Origin: an uncultured Planctomycetota bacterium
GTDB lineage: Bacteria > Planctomycetota > UBA1135 > GCA-002686595
Length of the DNA stretch: 64,000 nt
NCBI GenBank assembly: GCA_903928115.1
Contig: CAIYPP010000125.1
Coordinates: 24,076 to 88,075 of the forward strand
Direction: 5' to 3'
Part shown: positions 33,723 through 42,195 of the stretch, piece by piece
Layout: every line of letters begins with the position of its first letter
How positions within the stretch are numbered: the first letter of the stretch is position 1
Position numbers and translations under genes: made by a program
Notes under the pieces: model-generated
Database searches by the model: none
Seen by the model: the letters and a program-made list of their open reading frames with translations, nothing else
Told to the model about the DNA's origin: nothing

Positions 33723-34079
33723 ATGAAGAGCGTTGGGCCGGTGGCGGTCTTGGCGTTGGCGGCATGCGGCGGGGATCGCACGGAGAGGGAACGTGAGAAT
33801 GCGTTCCAAGAGAAGAAGCAGGAGAACAAGGTCGAGGTATCGACCACGATGCCGAGCGGCGAGCGCTGGGCGTGGCCGTTCCTGCCGGGCGAGTCCGAGG
33901 TGGTGAGTCACGATCGGCGCGCGACCCTCGCACGCTCCACTCCCATGGTCTTCGTCGTGTACGGGGAAAAGGGGCCGTTGACGTACACGTGCGCGGATCG
34001 CGCGACGGAGTCGCACATCGACCACACCGTGTACGTCTCGAAGGAGACGTCGAACATCAAGTTCACGGTCTGGAACTGA
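33723..34079 (+). CDS. Small lipoprotein of unknown function
   Basis: 118 residues with signal peptide 'MKSVGPVAVLALAAC' (lipobox LALAAC). A charged Glu/Lys-rich stretch follows (RTERERENAFQEKKQENK), then a compact beta-rich domain ('PMVFVVYGEKGPLTYTC', 'TVYVSKETSNIKFTVWN'). I do not recognise the family. The ATG at 33723 has a GGAGCAGCA element just upstream; an earlier in-frame start at 33684 would place 13 residues before the signal peptide. Divergent from the RsbW-like operon and convergent with the potassium channel gene. Confidence 0.68.
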   Translation: MKSVGPVAVLALAACGGDRTERERENAFQEKKQENKVEVSTTMPSGERWAWPFLPGESEVVSHDRRATLARSTPMVFVVYGEKGPLTYTCADRATESHIDHTVYVSKETSNIKFTVWN

Positions 34080-34118
34080 CACGCGCTCGGGCGAAAGCGG
34101 TCGGCGCCGCGGAGCGGG

Positions 34119-34799
34119 TCAGGAAGCTCGATTCGGCGGCGTCGTGAATTGCAGCGAAACGAGTCTCGCAACGAGGAGCGCGAGGTAGAGCTGGCCCGTC
34201 ACCGCTTCGAGCGTGGCCAGCGTGCGCGCGAAAGGATGTACGGGCACGATGTCGCCGTAACCCACCGTGGTGAGCGACACGAAGGAGAAGTAGAGCAGAT
34301 CGAAGCTGCGGCGCTCGCCAATCGACACGATGGCCTCCGGATGCGGAGCGACCCCGTGGAACGCGGGCGGGGAGAGCTCGTAGCGCGCGAGCAGGCCGTA
34401 GAGCACCCAGTAGAAGATGCCAATCAGGAGATAGAGGACGATCGACGCGCAGATCTGCTCGCTGCCGACGCGCTGGGCTCGGAGCAGGTCTCGGAAGAGT
34501 GTGAAGACGGCGAGGAAGAGCAGCGCAATCGACAGCGCACCCTGTACAGAGTCCGTGATCAGTTGGACTTGCCAGAGTGAGAGCAGCTCGAGAAGCGCGA
34601 TCGCGGTGAACAGTCCGAGCGCGAGGTGTCGGCGGCGCGAGGAGGCATCGGAAGAGTGCGCGCAGGCGGCCATGCACACGTTCCAGCCCAGCGAGAGCAC
34701 CGTGCCGGCAAGCGAAGCGTCGCTCGCGAGGGGCGCGAGGAGATACGAAACCACCAGCGCGACGGCGATCAGGAAGAACTTGTGCGTGCGCAGGCTCAT
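34119..34799 (-). CDS. Two-pore-helix potassium ion channel protein
   Basis: 226 residues with about six hydrophobic segments. The final pair flanks a pore loop with the potassium selectivity filter 'TTVGYGD' (about residues 176-182), followed by the inner helix 'LATLEAVTGQLYLALLVARLV'. This is the Ion_trans_2 arrangement. No RCK/TrkA-N regulatory domain is attached. It starts 17 bases after the NicO/UreH-like gene, so it is probably translated from the same message. Confidence 0.87.
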   Translation of the reverse strand: MSLRTHKFFLIAVALVVSYLLAPLASDASLAGTVLSLGWNVCMAACAHSSDASSRRRHLALGLFTAIALLELLSLWQVQLITDSVQGALSIALLFLAVFTLFRDLLRAQRVGSEQICASIVLYLLIGIFYWVLYGLLARYELSPPAFHGVAPHPEAIVSIGERRSFDLLYFSFVSLTTVGYGDIVPVHPFARTLATLEAVTGQLYLALLVARLVSLQFTTPPNRAS

Positions 34800-34816
34800 C
34801 GGGATCGGACTGGGGC

Positions 34817-35536
34817 TCAAAGCCCGCCGAAGAGGACCGCGAGGCCGCTCGCAGAGATCACGCCTCCGGCGATGGCATGGGACCAGCGCTCCAAGCGCTG
34901 CAGACGCACTTGGGCGAGGCCCGAGTGGGCGATGCCGACGAGGACGAGCATCGTCGCCACGGTTGCAACGGTGAAGACGACGGCGGTCCAGCCGGCGAGA
35001 GCGAGCTGGCCTTGGCTTGCGGGGATGAAGTAGAGCGGGATCAGCGGCTCGCACGGGCCGAGCACGAAGACCACGAAGAGTCCCCAGAAGGTCGCGCGCC
35101 GAGTGTCCTGCGGCACCGCGCTGGCGTCGTGTTCGTGCTGCAAGTCGCCATGTGGATGCAGATGCACGTGCCCGCGATGGGAGTGCAAGCTCATTCCAGA
35201 GCGGGAGCGAAGCGCGACGCGCAGGCCCCAGAGTCCGTAGACGACGCCGAGCGCCACGAGGGCCCACGCCGCAAGCTCGCCGCGGCCAGACTCGACCGCG
35301 GAGACTTCGTCGGCCGAGCGGCCGAGGCCCAGCCCAAGCGCACCCAGGATCAGCGACGACGCCACATGACCGAGACCGCAGAGCGCCGTGATCCACAGCG
35401 TGCGCGAGCGAGACCAGCCGCGAGCTCGCGCGAGCATCACGAACGGGAGCGTGTGGTCGGGGCCCACCGCAGTGTGCACGACAGCGACGAGCGCCGCAGA
35501 ACCCAGCAAGCTCAAGGAGAACGCGTCGGTGGCCAT
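34817..35536 (-). CDS. NicO/UreH-like metal permease
   Basis: 239-residue membrane protein with about six helices. 'HTAVGPDHTLPFVMLARARGW' (in part AVGPDHTLPF) in helix 1 and 'GLGHVASSLILGALG' are the paired His motifs of the nickel/cobalt transporter NicO-UreH superfamily. A long His-rich cytoplasmic loop (HSHRGHVHLHPHG ... HEHD) sits between helices 3 and 4 and probably binds divalent metal. 'GPCEPLIPLYFIPAS' begins the second half. Metal specificity is not readable. The ATG at 35536 is the only start keeping the first helix intact. Confidence 0.75.
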   Translation of the reverse strand: MATDAFSLSLLGSAALVAVVHTAVGPDHTLPFVMLARARGWSRSRTLWITALCGLGHVASSLILGALGLGLGRSADEVSAVESGRGELAAWALVALGVVYGLWGLRVALRSRSGMSLHSHRGHVHLHPHGDLQHEHDASAVPQDTRRATFWGLFVVFVLGPCEPLIPLYFIPASQGQLALAGWTAVVFTVATVATMLVLVGIAHSGLAQVRLQRLERWSHAIAGGVISASGLAVLFGGL

Positions 35537-35668
35537 GAATGCGCGGGAGCATAGCAACGCTCGATCCACCGTCACGAGTCGTGCCCTCGCAGCGAAGTTC
35601 TCGCGCAAGAAAACGCGACAAAACACGCTTGGTTGGAAGGCGGAGGGCGCTCGAAGTATCGTGACCGC

Positions 35669-36481
35669 ATGAAGCGTCCGAGCCCGCCCCCCGCGACCGT
35701 CGAAGCGCGTCTCGCCGCGCTTGCTCTGCTCTCCGCTCTCACCGGCTGCGCTGCCCCGGTGGCGTCGAGCGCGAGCCCCCGTTCCCATCTCGCGCCGTGG
35801 GCAGAGGCAGGGCCGCTCGGAGGTGTGGCATACGGTGCGAGTCCCGCGATCAACCCAACCGCCCCGCTCCCCGTTTCGGCGCCGCAAGGCGAGTCGTCGT
35901 GGCGTCGCCCCGCACTCGGCACCACGCACATCCTCGTCGGAGCGCAGCGGTACGAAGACACGGATTTTTGGGATCCGATCGAGAATGGATGGTTCGTGGG
36001 CCTCGACAGCTCCTATGAGAACGTCGACGACTGGTTCGGCGTCGAGTGGGGCGGCGCGCTGCGTTTCGACGACGGCGATCGCGCGAGCGACGGACCGCAG
36101 ACCCCCGGTGTGCTCGACTACAGGCTCGACTCGGACATCGAGGCCTACGAAGCCTCGATCGGGGTGCGACGGACGTTCTTCCGGCGCTCGTCGTTTCGGC
36201 CCTACGTCGGGCTCGGCGCCTCCGCGATCTACTACGAGCTGGAGCGCACGGAGACCGGTGCGCCGGTACCGCCGGCGACCGAGGACTACCGCGACAAGAA
36301 GGAACACAAGCGCGTCACGTTTGGCCTGTACGCGCACTTGGGAATCGAGTGGCAGCTCAGCGAGTACATCATGCTCGGCGTGGATGCCCGCGCGCTGCGC
36401 GGTACGGACCTGCCCAACATGATGGGGAACGGCGATCTCGACTGTGAGCGCGTGTCGCTCTTCTTTGGCTTCGGCGGGTAG
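35669..36481 (+). CDS. Predicted lipid-anchored outer-membrane beta-barrel-like protein
   Basis: 270 residues. The signal peptide ends at lipobox 'LLSALTGC', and a Pro/Ser linker follows. Then come alternating amphipathic strands ending in aromatic residues ('WFVGLDSSYENVDDWFGVEW', 'YEASIGVRRTFFRRSSFRPY', 'VTFGLYAHLGIEWQLSEY'), and the last strand ends near the C-terminus. The pattern is that of an eight-stranded outer-membrane barrel of the OmpA/OprF-like type. Function unknown. ATG 35669 is preferred over 35633 because it begins the signal peptide. It lies just upstream of the RND pump genes but 59 bases apart. Confidence 0.65.
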   Translation: MKRPSPPPATVEARLAALALLSALTGCAAPVASSASPRSHLAPWAEAGPLGGVAYGASPAINPTAPLPVSAPQGESSWRRPALGTTHILVGAQRYEDTDFWDPIENGWFVGLDSSYENVDDWFGVEWGGALRFDDGDRASDGPQTPGVLDYRLDSDIEAYEASIGVRRTFFRRSSFRPYVGLGASAIYYELERTETGAPVPPATEDYRDKKEHKRVTFGLYAHLGIEWQLSEYIMLGVDARALRGTDLPNMMGNGDLDCERVSLFFGFGG

Positions 36482-36540
36482 AGCCGAGGCACGACTTCGA
36501 TCCCCTGGAATCACGGCGTCTCTCGAAGCGATCACGGCCC

Positions 36541-37917
36541 ATGCGACTCTCGGCTCTTTCCCTCGCTCTGCTTTCGCTATTCGCCTGCCGTTCCGCCGAG
36601 GTCGCCCCGCGATCGATGGAGCGTGCGGACACGCCGGTCGCCGAGCAGTTCAAGAACGCCGGCGACCAAGGCGTCGTTCGCGACGACTGGGTTGCGAGCT
36701 TCGCGGACCCGCAGCTGAACGCGCTCGTTGCGGAAGCGCAGCGCAACAACCCCGATCTCGCCATCGCCGCAGCGAGGCGCGACCGAGCGGCGGCGGACGC
36801 GGGCAAGGCGGACGCGGCGCTACAGCCCAAGGTCGACGCCGTCGCCGGTGCGCAGCGAACGGAGAACAACGTCGCCGCGCGAGATCAGTTCAACCTGGGA
36901 CTCGCCGTATCGTGGGAAGTGGACGTCTGGGGGCGGCTCTCGAATGCTGCACAGGCGGCGGCACTCGATGCGCTGGCTGCGCAGGCAGACTACGAGTTCG
37001 CGCGGCAATCGCTCGCGGCACGCACGGCCCAGGCTTGGTTCCTCGCGCTGGCCGCGCGCGAACAGGTCGCACTCGATCGCGCGCTTCTCGAACAGCGTGA
37101 CCGCGTCGCGCGCGTCGTCAAGGCACGCTACGACGTGGGCGAAGGGCAGCGGATCGACTACGAGTCGGCGCTTGGCCTCGCGGCGACCGCTCGGCAAGCG
37201 CTTGCGGCGAGCGAAGAGGCGGGGCGCGCCGCGCTGCGTTCGCTCGAGTCGCTGCTCGGAAGGTATCCATCCAGCGAGGTTGAAGTCGCCGCGATGCTTC
37301 CGACGCTGCCGTCGGCGCCGCCGGTTGGACTCCCGTCGGAACTCTTGGAACGGCGGCCGGACGTCGTCGCCGCAGATCGGCGCGTCGCGGCAGCCTTCGG
37401 TCGCGTGGGGGCCGCGCGCGCAGCGAAGCTCCCGCGCATCTCGCTCACGGGCCAGCTCGGGCAGGGCTCTCAGGATCTCGCCAACCTCTTCGATCCCACC
37501 AATCTCGCGTGGAATTTGGGCGCCAATCTTCTCGGCCCGCTGTTCGACGGCGGCGAACGGGAGGCGGCGTTGCAGTCCGCGAAGGCCTCGGAGCGCGAGG
37601 CGCTTGCGGCGTGGGTCAAGACGGCCCAGAGGTCGTTCCTCGAGGTCGAGACGGCCCTCGCCAACGAGCAGGTGCTGCGCCAGCGACGGACCGAGCTCGC
37701 CGAGGCGGAGTCGCGTCTCCTGCGCGCGCGAGACGCGGGCGAAGAGCGCTATCGCAACGGTGAGGCGACGATTCTCGACGTCGACCAATTGCACAACAAC
37801 CACGCGAACGCGGCCCGGGCGCTGCTGCAGGTTCGCTCCGAGCTCTTCCAGCAGCGCATCAACCTGCACCTTGCGCTCGGCGGTTCTTTCGACGGCGCCC
37901 CGGCGACGACCCGCTGA
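36541..37917 (+). CDS. RND efflux outer-membrane lipoprotein (TolC/NodT family)
   Basis: 458-residue outer-membrane channel of the tripartite pump. The lipobox is 'LSLFAC' (Cys16). Two OEP repeats follow: 'DDWVASFADPQLNALVAEA' with 'NNPDLAIAAARRDRAAADAG' in the first, and 'PSELLERRPDVVAADRRVAAA' in the second. 'AVSWEVDVWGRLSNAAQAAA' (in part SWEVDVWGRLSNA) is the signature strand of the NodT/OprM branch. Length is normal. It is the first of three genes in the order outer channel, adaptor, pump; most operons of this kind place the channel last. The adaptor follows after 14 bases. Confidence 0.9.
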   Translation: MRLSALSLALLSLFACRSAEVAPRSMERADTPVAEQFKNAGDQGVVRDDWVASFADPQLNALVAEAQRNNPDLAIAAARRDRAAADAGKADAALQPKVDAVAGAQRTENNVAARDQFNLGLAVSWEVDVWGRLSNAAQAAALDALAAQADYEFARQSLAARTAQAWFLALAAREQVALDRALLEQRDRVARVVKARYDVGEGQRIDYESALGLAATARQALAASEEAGRAALRSLESLLGRYPSSEVEVAAMLPTLPSAPPVGLPSELLERRPDVVAADRRVAAAFGRVGAARAAKLPRISLTGQLGQGSQDLANLFDPTNLAWNLGANLLGPLFDGGEREAALQSAKASEREALAAWVKTAQRSFLEVETALANEQVLRQRRTELAEAESRLLRARDAGEERYRNGEATILDVDQLHNNHANAARALLQVRSELFQQRINLHLALGGSFDGAPATTR

Positions 37918-37931
37918 GTTCTCGAACGTCC

Positions 37932-39062
37932 ATGAAGCACCACTCGCTCCCCCGACTGCTCCTCGCACTCGCCGCACTCGCTTCCTGCACGCAAGCGCCG
38001 CCGTCCGTTCCGGCGTCGAAGCCGAGCGTCTCGACCGCTGTGGTGCAGTCACGCTCCATCGAGATGCCGGTGAGCTTCATCGCGCAAACGCGCGCAAATC
38101 GCCGCGTCGAGATCCGCTCGCGCGTCGCTGGAGCACTGGTGAAGCAGGAGTACGTCGGCGGACAGAAAGTGCAAGCGGGGCAGCTCTTGCACGAGATCGA
38201 TCGCCGGCCTTTCGAAGCGGCGCTGGTTTCGGCCAAGGCGCAGCTGGAGCAGGCGCAAGCCAAGCGAGCGGATGCGGATCTGGCTGTCCAGCGTAAGACG
38301 GCTCTCGTGGCGGCCGATGCCGCGGCGCAGAAGGAACTCGACGACGCGCGCTCCGCGCTGAGGAATGCCCAAGCGCAGGTCGACATCGCGGAGTCCGGCG
38401 TCCAGCGCGCCCAGCTCGATCTGGAATACACGCGTCTGGCGGCGCCCTTCGATGGTCGCGTGGGCAGGGAGCAGCGCGACGTCGGTTCGCTGGTGGACGC
38501 CGGCTCGAACTCGCTGCTCACCTTCGTGCAAGAGACCGATCCGATCCTCGTCACCTTTCGCATCAGTGAGAACCAGCTGCTCGAGTGGAGGCGCAGCGTC
38601 GAGCTCGGATTGCTGGCCACCGTCGGACCCGACGAGCTGCGCGTCGCAGTAGAGACGCTCGACGGCGTCCGGCATCCCGACGTAGGCGTGCTGAGCTTCC
38701 GCGCGATCGAGATCGATCCCGCGACAGGCACTGGCGAGGTCAATGCGCGCATTCCGAACAAGGACGAGCGCCTCCTGCCTGGTCAGTTCGTGCACGCAGT
38801 GCTTCTCGGCCTCAGCCGGCCTCAGGTCATCACGGTCCCGCAGCGCGCTGTCGTGATCTCGTCGAGCGGTGCCACTGTCTACGTCCGCGAGCAGGGCAAG
38901 GCGACGGCGCGTCCGGTGGTGCTCGGAGATTGGGTCGGGGGAGAGTGGTTGATCGAAGAAGGCCTGAAAGAGGGCGAAGAGTTGATCGTCGAGGGCGTGC
39001 AGCGCATTCGACCAGGTTCCGAGGTCACGGTCGTCTCCGCGAACGCCGTGAAAGCGAACTAG
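37932..39062 (+). CDS. RND efflux periplasmic adaptor (AcrA/MexA family)
   Basis: 376-residue membrane-fusion lipoprotein with signal peptide ending 'LAALASC'. The lipoyl/barrel-sandwich halves are 'RVEIRSRVAGALVKQEYVGG' and 'LDLEYTRLAAPFDGRVGREQ'. They bracket a coiled-coil hairpin of about 80 residues (AQLEQAQAKRADADLAVQR ... AQVDIAESGVQRAQ). The beta-barrel and membrane-proximal domains follow, with 'GQFVHAVLLG' and 'VPQRAVVISSSGATVYV'. It links the pump to the outer-membrane channel. It ends ten bases before the RND gene. Confidence 0.92.
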   Translation: MKHHSLPRLLLALAALASCTQAPPSVPASKPSVSTAVVQSRSIEMPVSFIAQTRANRRVEIRSRVAGALVKQEYVGGQKVQAGQLLHEIDRRPFEAALVSAKAQLEQAQAKRADADLAVQRKTALVAADAAAQKELDDARSALRNAQAQVDIAESGVQRAQLDLEYTRLAAPFDGRVGREQRDVGSLVDAGSNSLLTFVQETDPILVTFRISENQLLEWRRSVELGLLATVGPDELRVAVETLDGVRHPDVGVLSFRAIEIDPATGTGEVNARIPNKDERLLPGQFVHAVLLGLSRPQVITVPQRAVVISSSGATVYVREQGKATARPVVLGDWVGGEWLIEEGLKEGEELIVEGVQRIRPGSEVTVVSANAVKAN

Positions 39063-39072
39063 GTCTACCGCG

Positions 39073-42000
39073 ATGCTCTCCAAGTTCTTCGTCGACCGTC
39101 CCATCTTCGCGACGGTGCTGTCGCTGTTGATCGTGCTGCTCGGCAGCCTCGCGATCGCGACGCTGCCCATCGCGCAGTTCCCTCCGATCACTCCGCCGAC
39201 CGTGCGCATTCGCGCGACCTATCCCGGGGCCAGCGCGGAGACGGTGGCGCAGGCGCTCGCCGCGCCGATCGAGCAGCAGCTCTCGGGAACGCGAAATCTC
39301 CTCTATTTCGCGTCACAGTGCACGAACGACGGTCAGCTGCTGACCACGGCCACGTTCGAGATCGGCACCGATCAAGACATGGCGGCCGTCGACGTTCAAA
39401 ACCGCGTCAAGCTCGCCGAGCCCAAGCTGCCGCAAGAGGCGCTGCGACAGGGCATCGTGGTCCAGAAGACCTCGACAGACATGCTGATGGTGATCGCGCT
39501 GCAGAGCAGCGATCCGCGCTACGACGAGGTGTTCCTGTCGAACTATGCGACGGCCAACATCGTCGACAACTTGAAGCGCGTCCCCGGAGCCGGCGACGTC
39601 GTCTGCTTCGGAGCCAAGGACTACTCCATGCGCGTGTGGGTCGACCCGGATCGACTCTCGCAGAAGGGGATGACCGTCGCGGACGTTCGCGCTGCGATCG
39701 CCGAGCAGAACGGCCTGTACGCCGCAGGGCGCGTCGGACAGGAGCCGAACGAGGGCGACGTCGAGCTCACCATCCCGGTGACCACCCGCGGCCGTCTCGA
39801 GACGCCGGAGGAGTTCGGCGAGATCGTGCTGCGCGCGAACTTGGATGGCTCCTACGTGCGCGTGCGCGACGTGGCGCGCGTCGAGCTCGGCTCCCAGAGC
39901 TACGACCTGTTCGGTCGTCTCGACGCGAAGCCGACGACGCTAGTGATCGTCTATCTGCAGCCCGGCAGCAACGCTCTCGCGGTGAAGGAGGGCATCTCGG
40001 AGGCTCTCGAGGAGCTCTCCGCATCCTTCCCCGCGGGCGTCGCGCACAGCGTGCCCTACGACACGACGGTGTTCATCGAAACATCCGTCGAAGAGGTCGT
40101 GCACACGCTGTTCGAAGCCGTGGTCCTCGTTCTGCTCGTCGTGTTCGTGTTCTTGCAGAGCTTCCGCGCGACCCTTGTTCCGCTTCTCGCGGTGCCTGTG
40201 TCGATCGTCGGCACCTTCGCGGGCATGGCGCTGCTCGGATTTTCGATCAACTCGCTCACTCTGTTTGGCCTCGTCCTCGCGATCGGCATCGTCGTCGACG
40301 ACGCGATCGTCGTCGTCGAGAACGTGGAACGATTGATGCACGAGAAGCACCTGTCCGTGCGCGACGCCACCATCGAAGCGATGCGCGAGGTCACGGGCCC
40401 CGTCGTTGCAATCGTGCTCGTCCTCGGCGCTGTGTTCGTGCCCGTGGCGTTCCTCGGGGGCATCACGGGCCAGATGTACCAGCAGTTTGCGATCACCATC
40501 GCCGTTTCGGTCGCGATCTCGGGCTTCGTCGCGCTCACTCTGAGCCCGGCCCTGTGCGTGCTACTCCTGCGCCCTGCCCACGGCGAGAAGCGCGGATTCT
40601 TCGGAGTGTTCAACCGCGGCTTCGAGCGGCTCACGCAGGGCTACACGGCTCTCGTTCAGGGGCTCCTGCGTCGCGCGGTGGTCGGCGTCGCGTTGTTCGG
40701 CGCGCTCGGCTTCGGCACTTGGAAGCTGTTCTCGTCGATGCCGACAGGCTTCATTCCGCAGGAGGACCAAGGCTACTTCATCGTCGCGGGTCTGCTCCCC
40801 GAAGGTGCATCGCTGTCGCGCACCGACGCGCTCGCGACGCGCGTCGAAAAGGAGCTGCTCGAGACCGAAGGCGTGAAGCAGGTGATCACGCTCGGTGGAC
40901 AGAACACGCTCGCCGGCGGCGTCGCCGGAACGAACGCGTTCACGATGTTCGTGACGCTGGAGCCTTGGGAAGAGCGCAAGGTGCCGGAGAAGCGGCTGCG
41001 CAAGCTGCTCACGGATTTCTATCTGCGCTGGTCGGGCGAGCTCGAGGGAATCGTGCTCGGCTTCAATCCGCCGCCGGTCCCCGGTCTCGGCACCCGCGTG
41101 GGTTTCGAATACCAGCTGCTGCAGAAGGGCGCAGATGACGTGCGAGAGCTGTCGCGCGTCAGCAACGAGCTGCTGGCGAAGCTCAACGCGAGTGGGCGCG
41201 TGACCGGGCTCTCGTCCAACCTCAACATCACCCTGCCGCAGGTCAAGGTCGAGCTCGACCGCGCGCGCGCCCAGCTCATGGGCGTCCCGATCGGGGACGT
41301 GTACATGGCGATGCAGGCCTACCTCTCAGCCCTCTACGTCAACGATTTCGTGCGCCAAGGCCGCATCTATCGCGTCAATATCCAAGCGGCACCGGAGCAC
41401 CGCGGCTCGCCCGAAGACATCGGCAAGTTCCATGTCCGCTCGCGCCGTGGCGACATGGTTCCACTCGCGTCTCTGATCTCGGTGGCCTACGGGTCGGGAC
41501 CGAACATGGTCTCGCGCTTCAACGGCTACCCTGCGGTGCAGCTCTCGGGCGCTCCCGCCATGGGGCTCTCGACCGGCGATTCGATCGAGCTTCTGCGCGA
41601 GCTCTCGCGCGAACTTCCCGAGGGCTACGGCTTCGATTGGAGCGGTCAGACCTATCAGGAGGTGAAGGCCGGCTCCGAAGCCGCACTCGTGCTCCTCTTC
41701 GGCATGGTGGTCGTGTTCTTGCTCCTCGCCGCACAGTACGAGTCGTGGTCGCTTCCGATCGCCGTGCTCCTCGCGGTTCCTCTGGCCGTGTTCGGAGCCC
41801 TCGCGGCGACCACGATGCGAGGGCTAGAGATGGACATCTACTTCCAGATCGGCCTTCTGACGCTGGTGGGCTTGGCAGCGAAGAACGCGATCCTGATCGT
41901 CGAGTTCGCGGTCGTACTCCGCAACGAAGGACGCAGCGTGGCCGAAGCGGCGGTCGAGGCCGCGCGCCTGCGATTCCGCCCGATTCTGATGACGTCGCTC

Positions 42001-42195
42001 GCGTTCATGCTCGGGGTACTTCCGCTCGTCACGGCCTCCGGTGCCGGCGCAGCGGGGCGTCACTCGATCGGAACCGGCGTGCTCGGCGGCATGATCGCAG
42101 CCACGATCCTTGCCGTGTTCTTCGTGCCGCTCTACTTCAAGCTCCTCCAGCGCGACAAGCGCGCTTCGAGCCCGGAATCCGCGCGCCCGCACTAG
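39073..42195 (+). CDS. RND multidrug efflux pump, HAE1 (AcrB/MexB) family
   Basis: 1040-residue proton-driven transporter with twelve membrane helices and two large periplasmic loops. The N-terminal 'FFVDRPIFATVLSLLIVLLG' is family-typical. The proton-relay Asp pair is in 'LAIGIVVDDAIVVVENVERL' (in part GIVVDDAIVVVENV), and the matching Lys is in 'LVGLAAKNAILIVEFA'. Porter-domain motifs such as 'PTVRIRATYPGASAETVAQ' are intact. It exports hydrophobic compounds from periplasm or inner-membrane leaflet through the adaptor and channel encoded just upstream. No local repressor gene is present. It ends in a four-base overlap with the convergent ClC gene. Confidence 0.94.
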   Translation: MLSKFFVDRPIFATVLSLLIVLLGSLAIATLPIAQFPPITPPTVRIRATYPGASAETVAQALAAPIEQQLSGTRNLLYFASQCTNDGQLLTTATFEIGTDQDMAAVDVQNRVKLAEPKLPQEALRQGIVVQKTSTDMLMVIALQSSDPRYDEVFLSNYATANIVDNLKRVPGAGDVVCFGAKDYSMRVWVDPDRLSQKGMTVADVRAAIAEQNGLYAAGRVGQEPNEGDVELTIPVTTRGRLETPEEFGEIVLRANLDGSYVRVRDVARVELGSQSYDLFGRLDAKPTTLVIVYLQPGSNALAVKEGISEALEELSASFPAGVAHSVPYDTTVFIETSVEEVVHTLFEAVVLVLLVVFVFLQSFRATLVPLLAVPVSIVGTFAGMALLGFSINSLTLFGLVLAIGIVVDDAIVVVENVERLMHEKHLSVRDATIEAMREVTGPVVAIVLVLGAVFVPVAFLGGITGQMYQQFAITIAVSVAISGFVALTLSPALCVLLLRPAHGEKRGFFGVFNRGFERLTQGYTALVQGLLRRAVVGVALFGALGFGTWKLFSSMPTGFIPQEDQGYFIVAGLLPEGASLSRTDALATRVEKELLETEGVKQVITLGGQNTLAGGVAGTNAFTMFVTLEPWEERKVPEKRLRKLLTDFYLRWSGELEGIVLGFNPPPVPGLGTRVGFEYQLLQKGADDVRELSRVSNELLAKLNASGRVTGLSSNLNITLPQVKVELDRARAQLMGVPIGDVYMAMQAYLSALYVNDFVRQGRIYRVNIQAAPEHRGSPEDIGKFHVRSRRGDMVPLASLISVAYGSGPNMVSRFNGYPAVQLSGAPAMGLSTGDSIELLRELSRELPEGYGFDWSGQTYQEVKAGSEAALVLLFGMVVVFLLLAAQYESWSLPIAVLLAVPLAVFGALAATTMRGLEMDIYFQIGLLTLVGLAAKNAILIVEFAVVLRNEGRSVAEAAVEAARLRFRPILMTSLAFMLGVLPLVTASGAGAAGRHSIGTGVLGGMIAATILAVFFVPLYFKLLQRDKRASSPESARPH

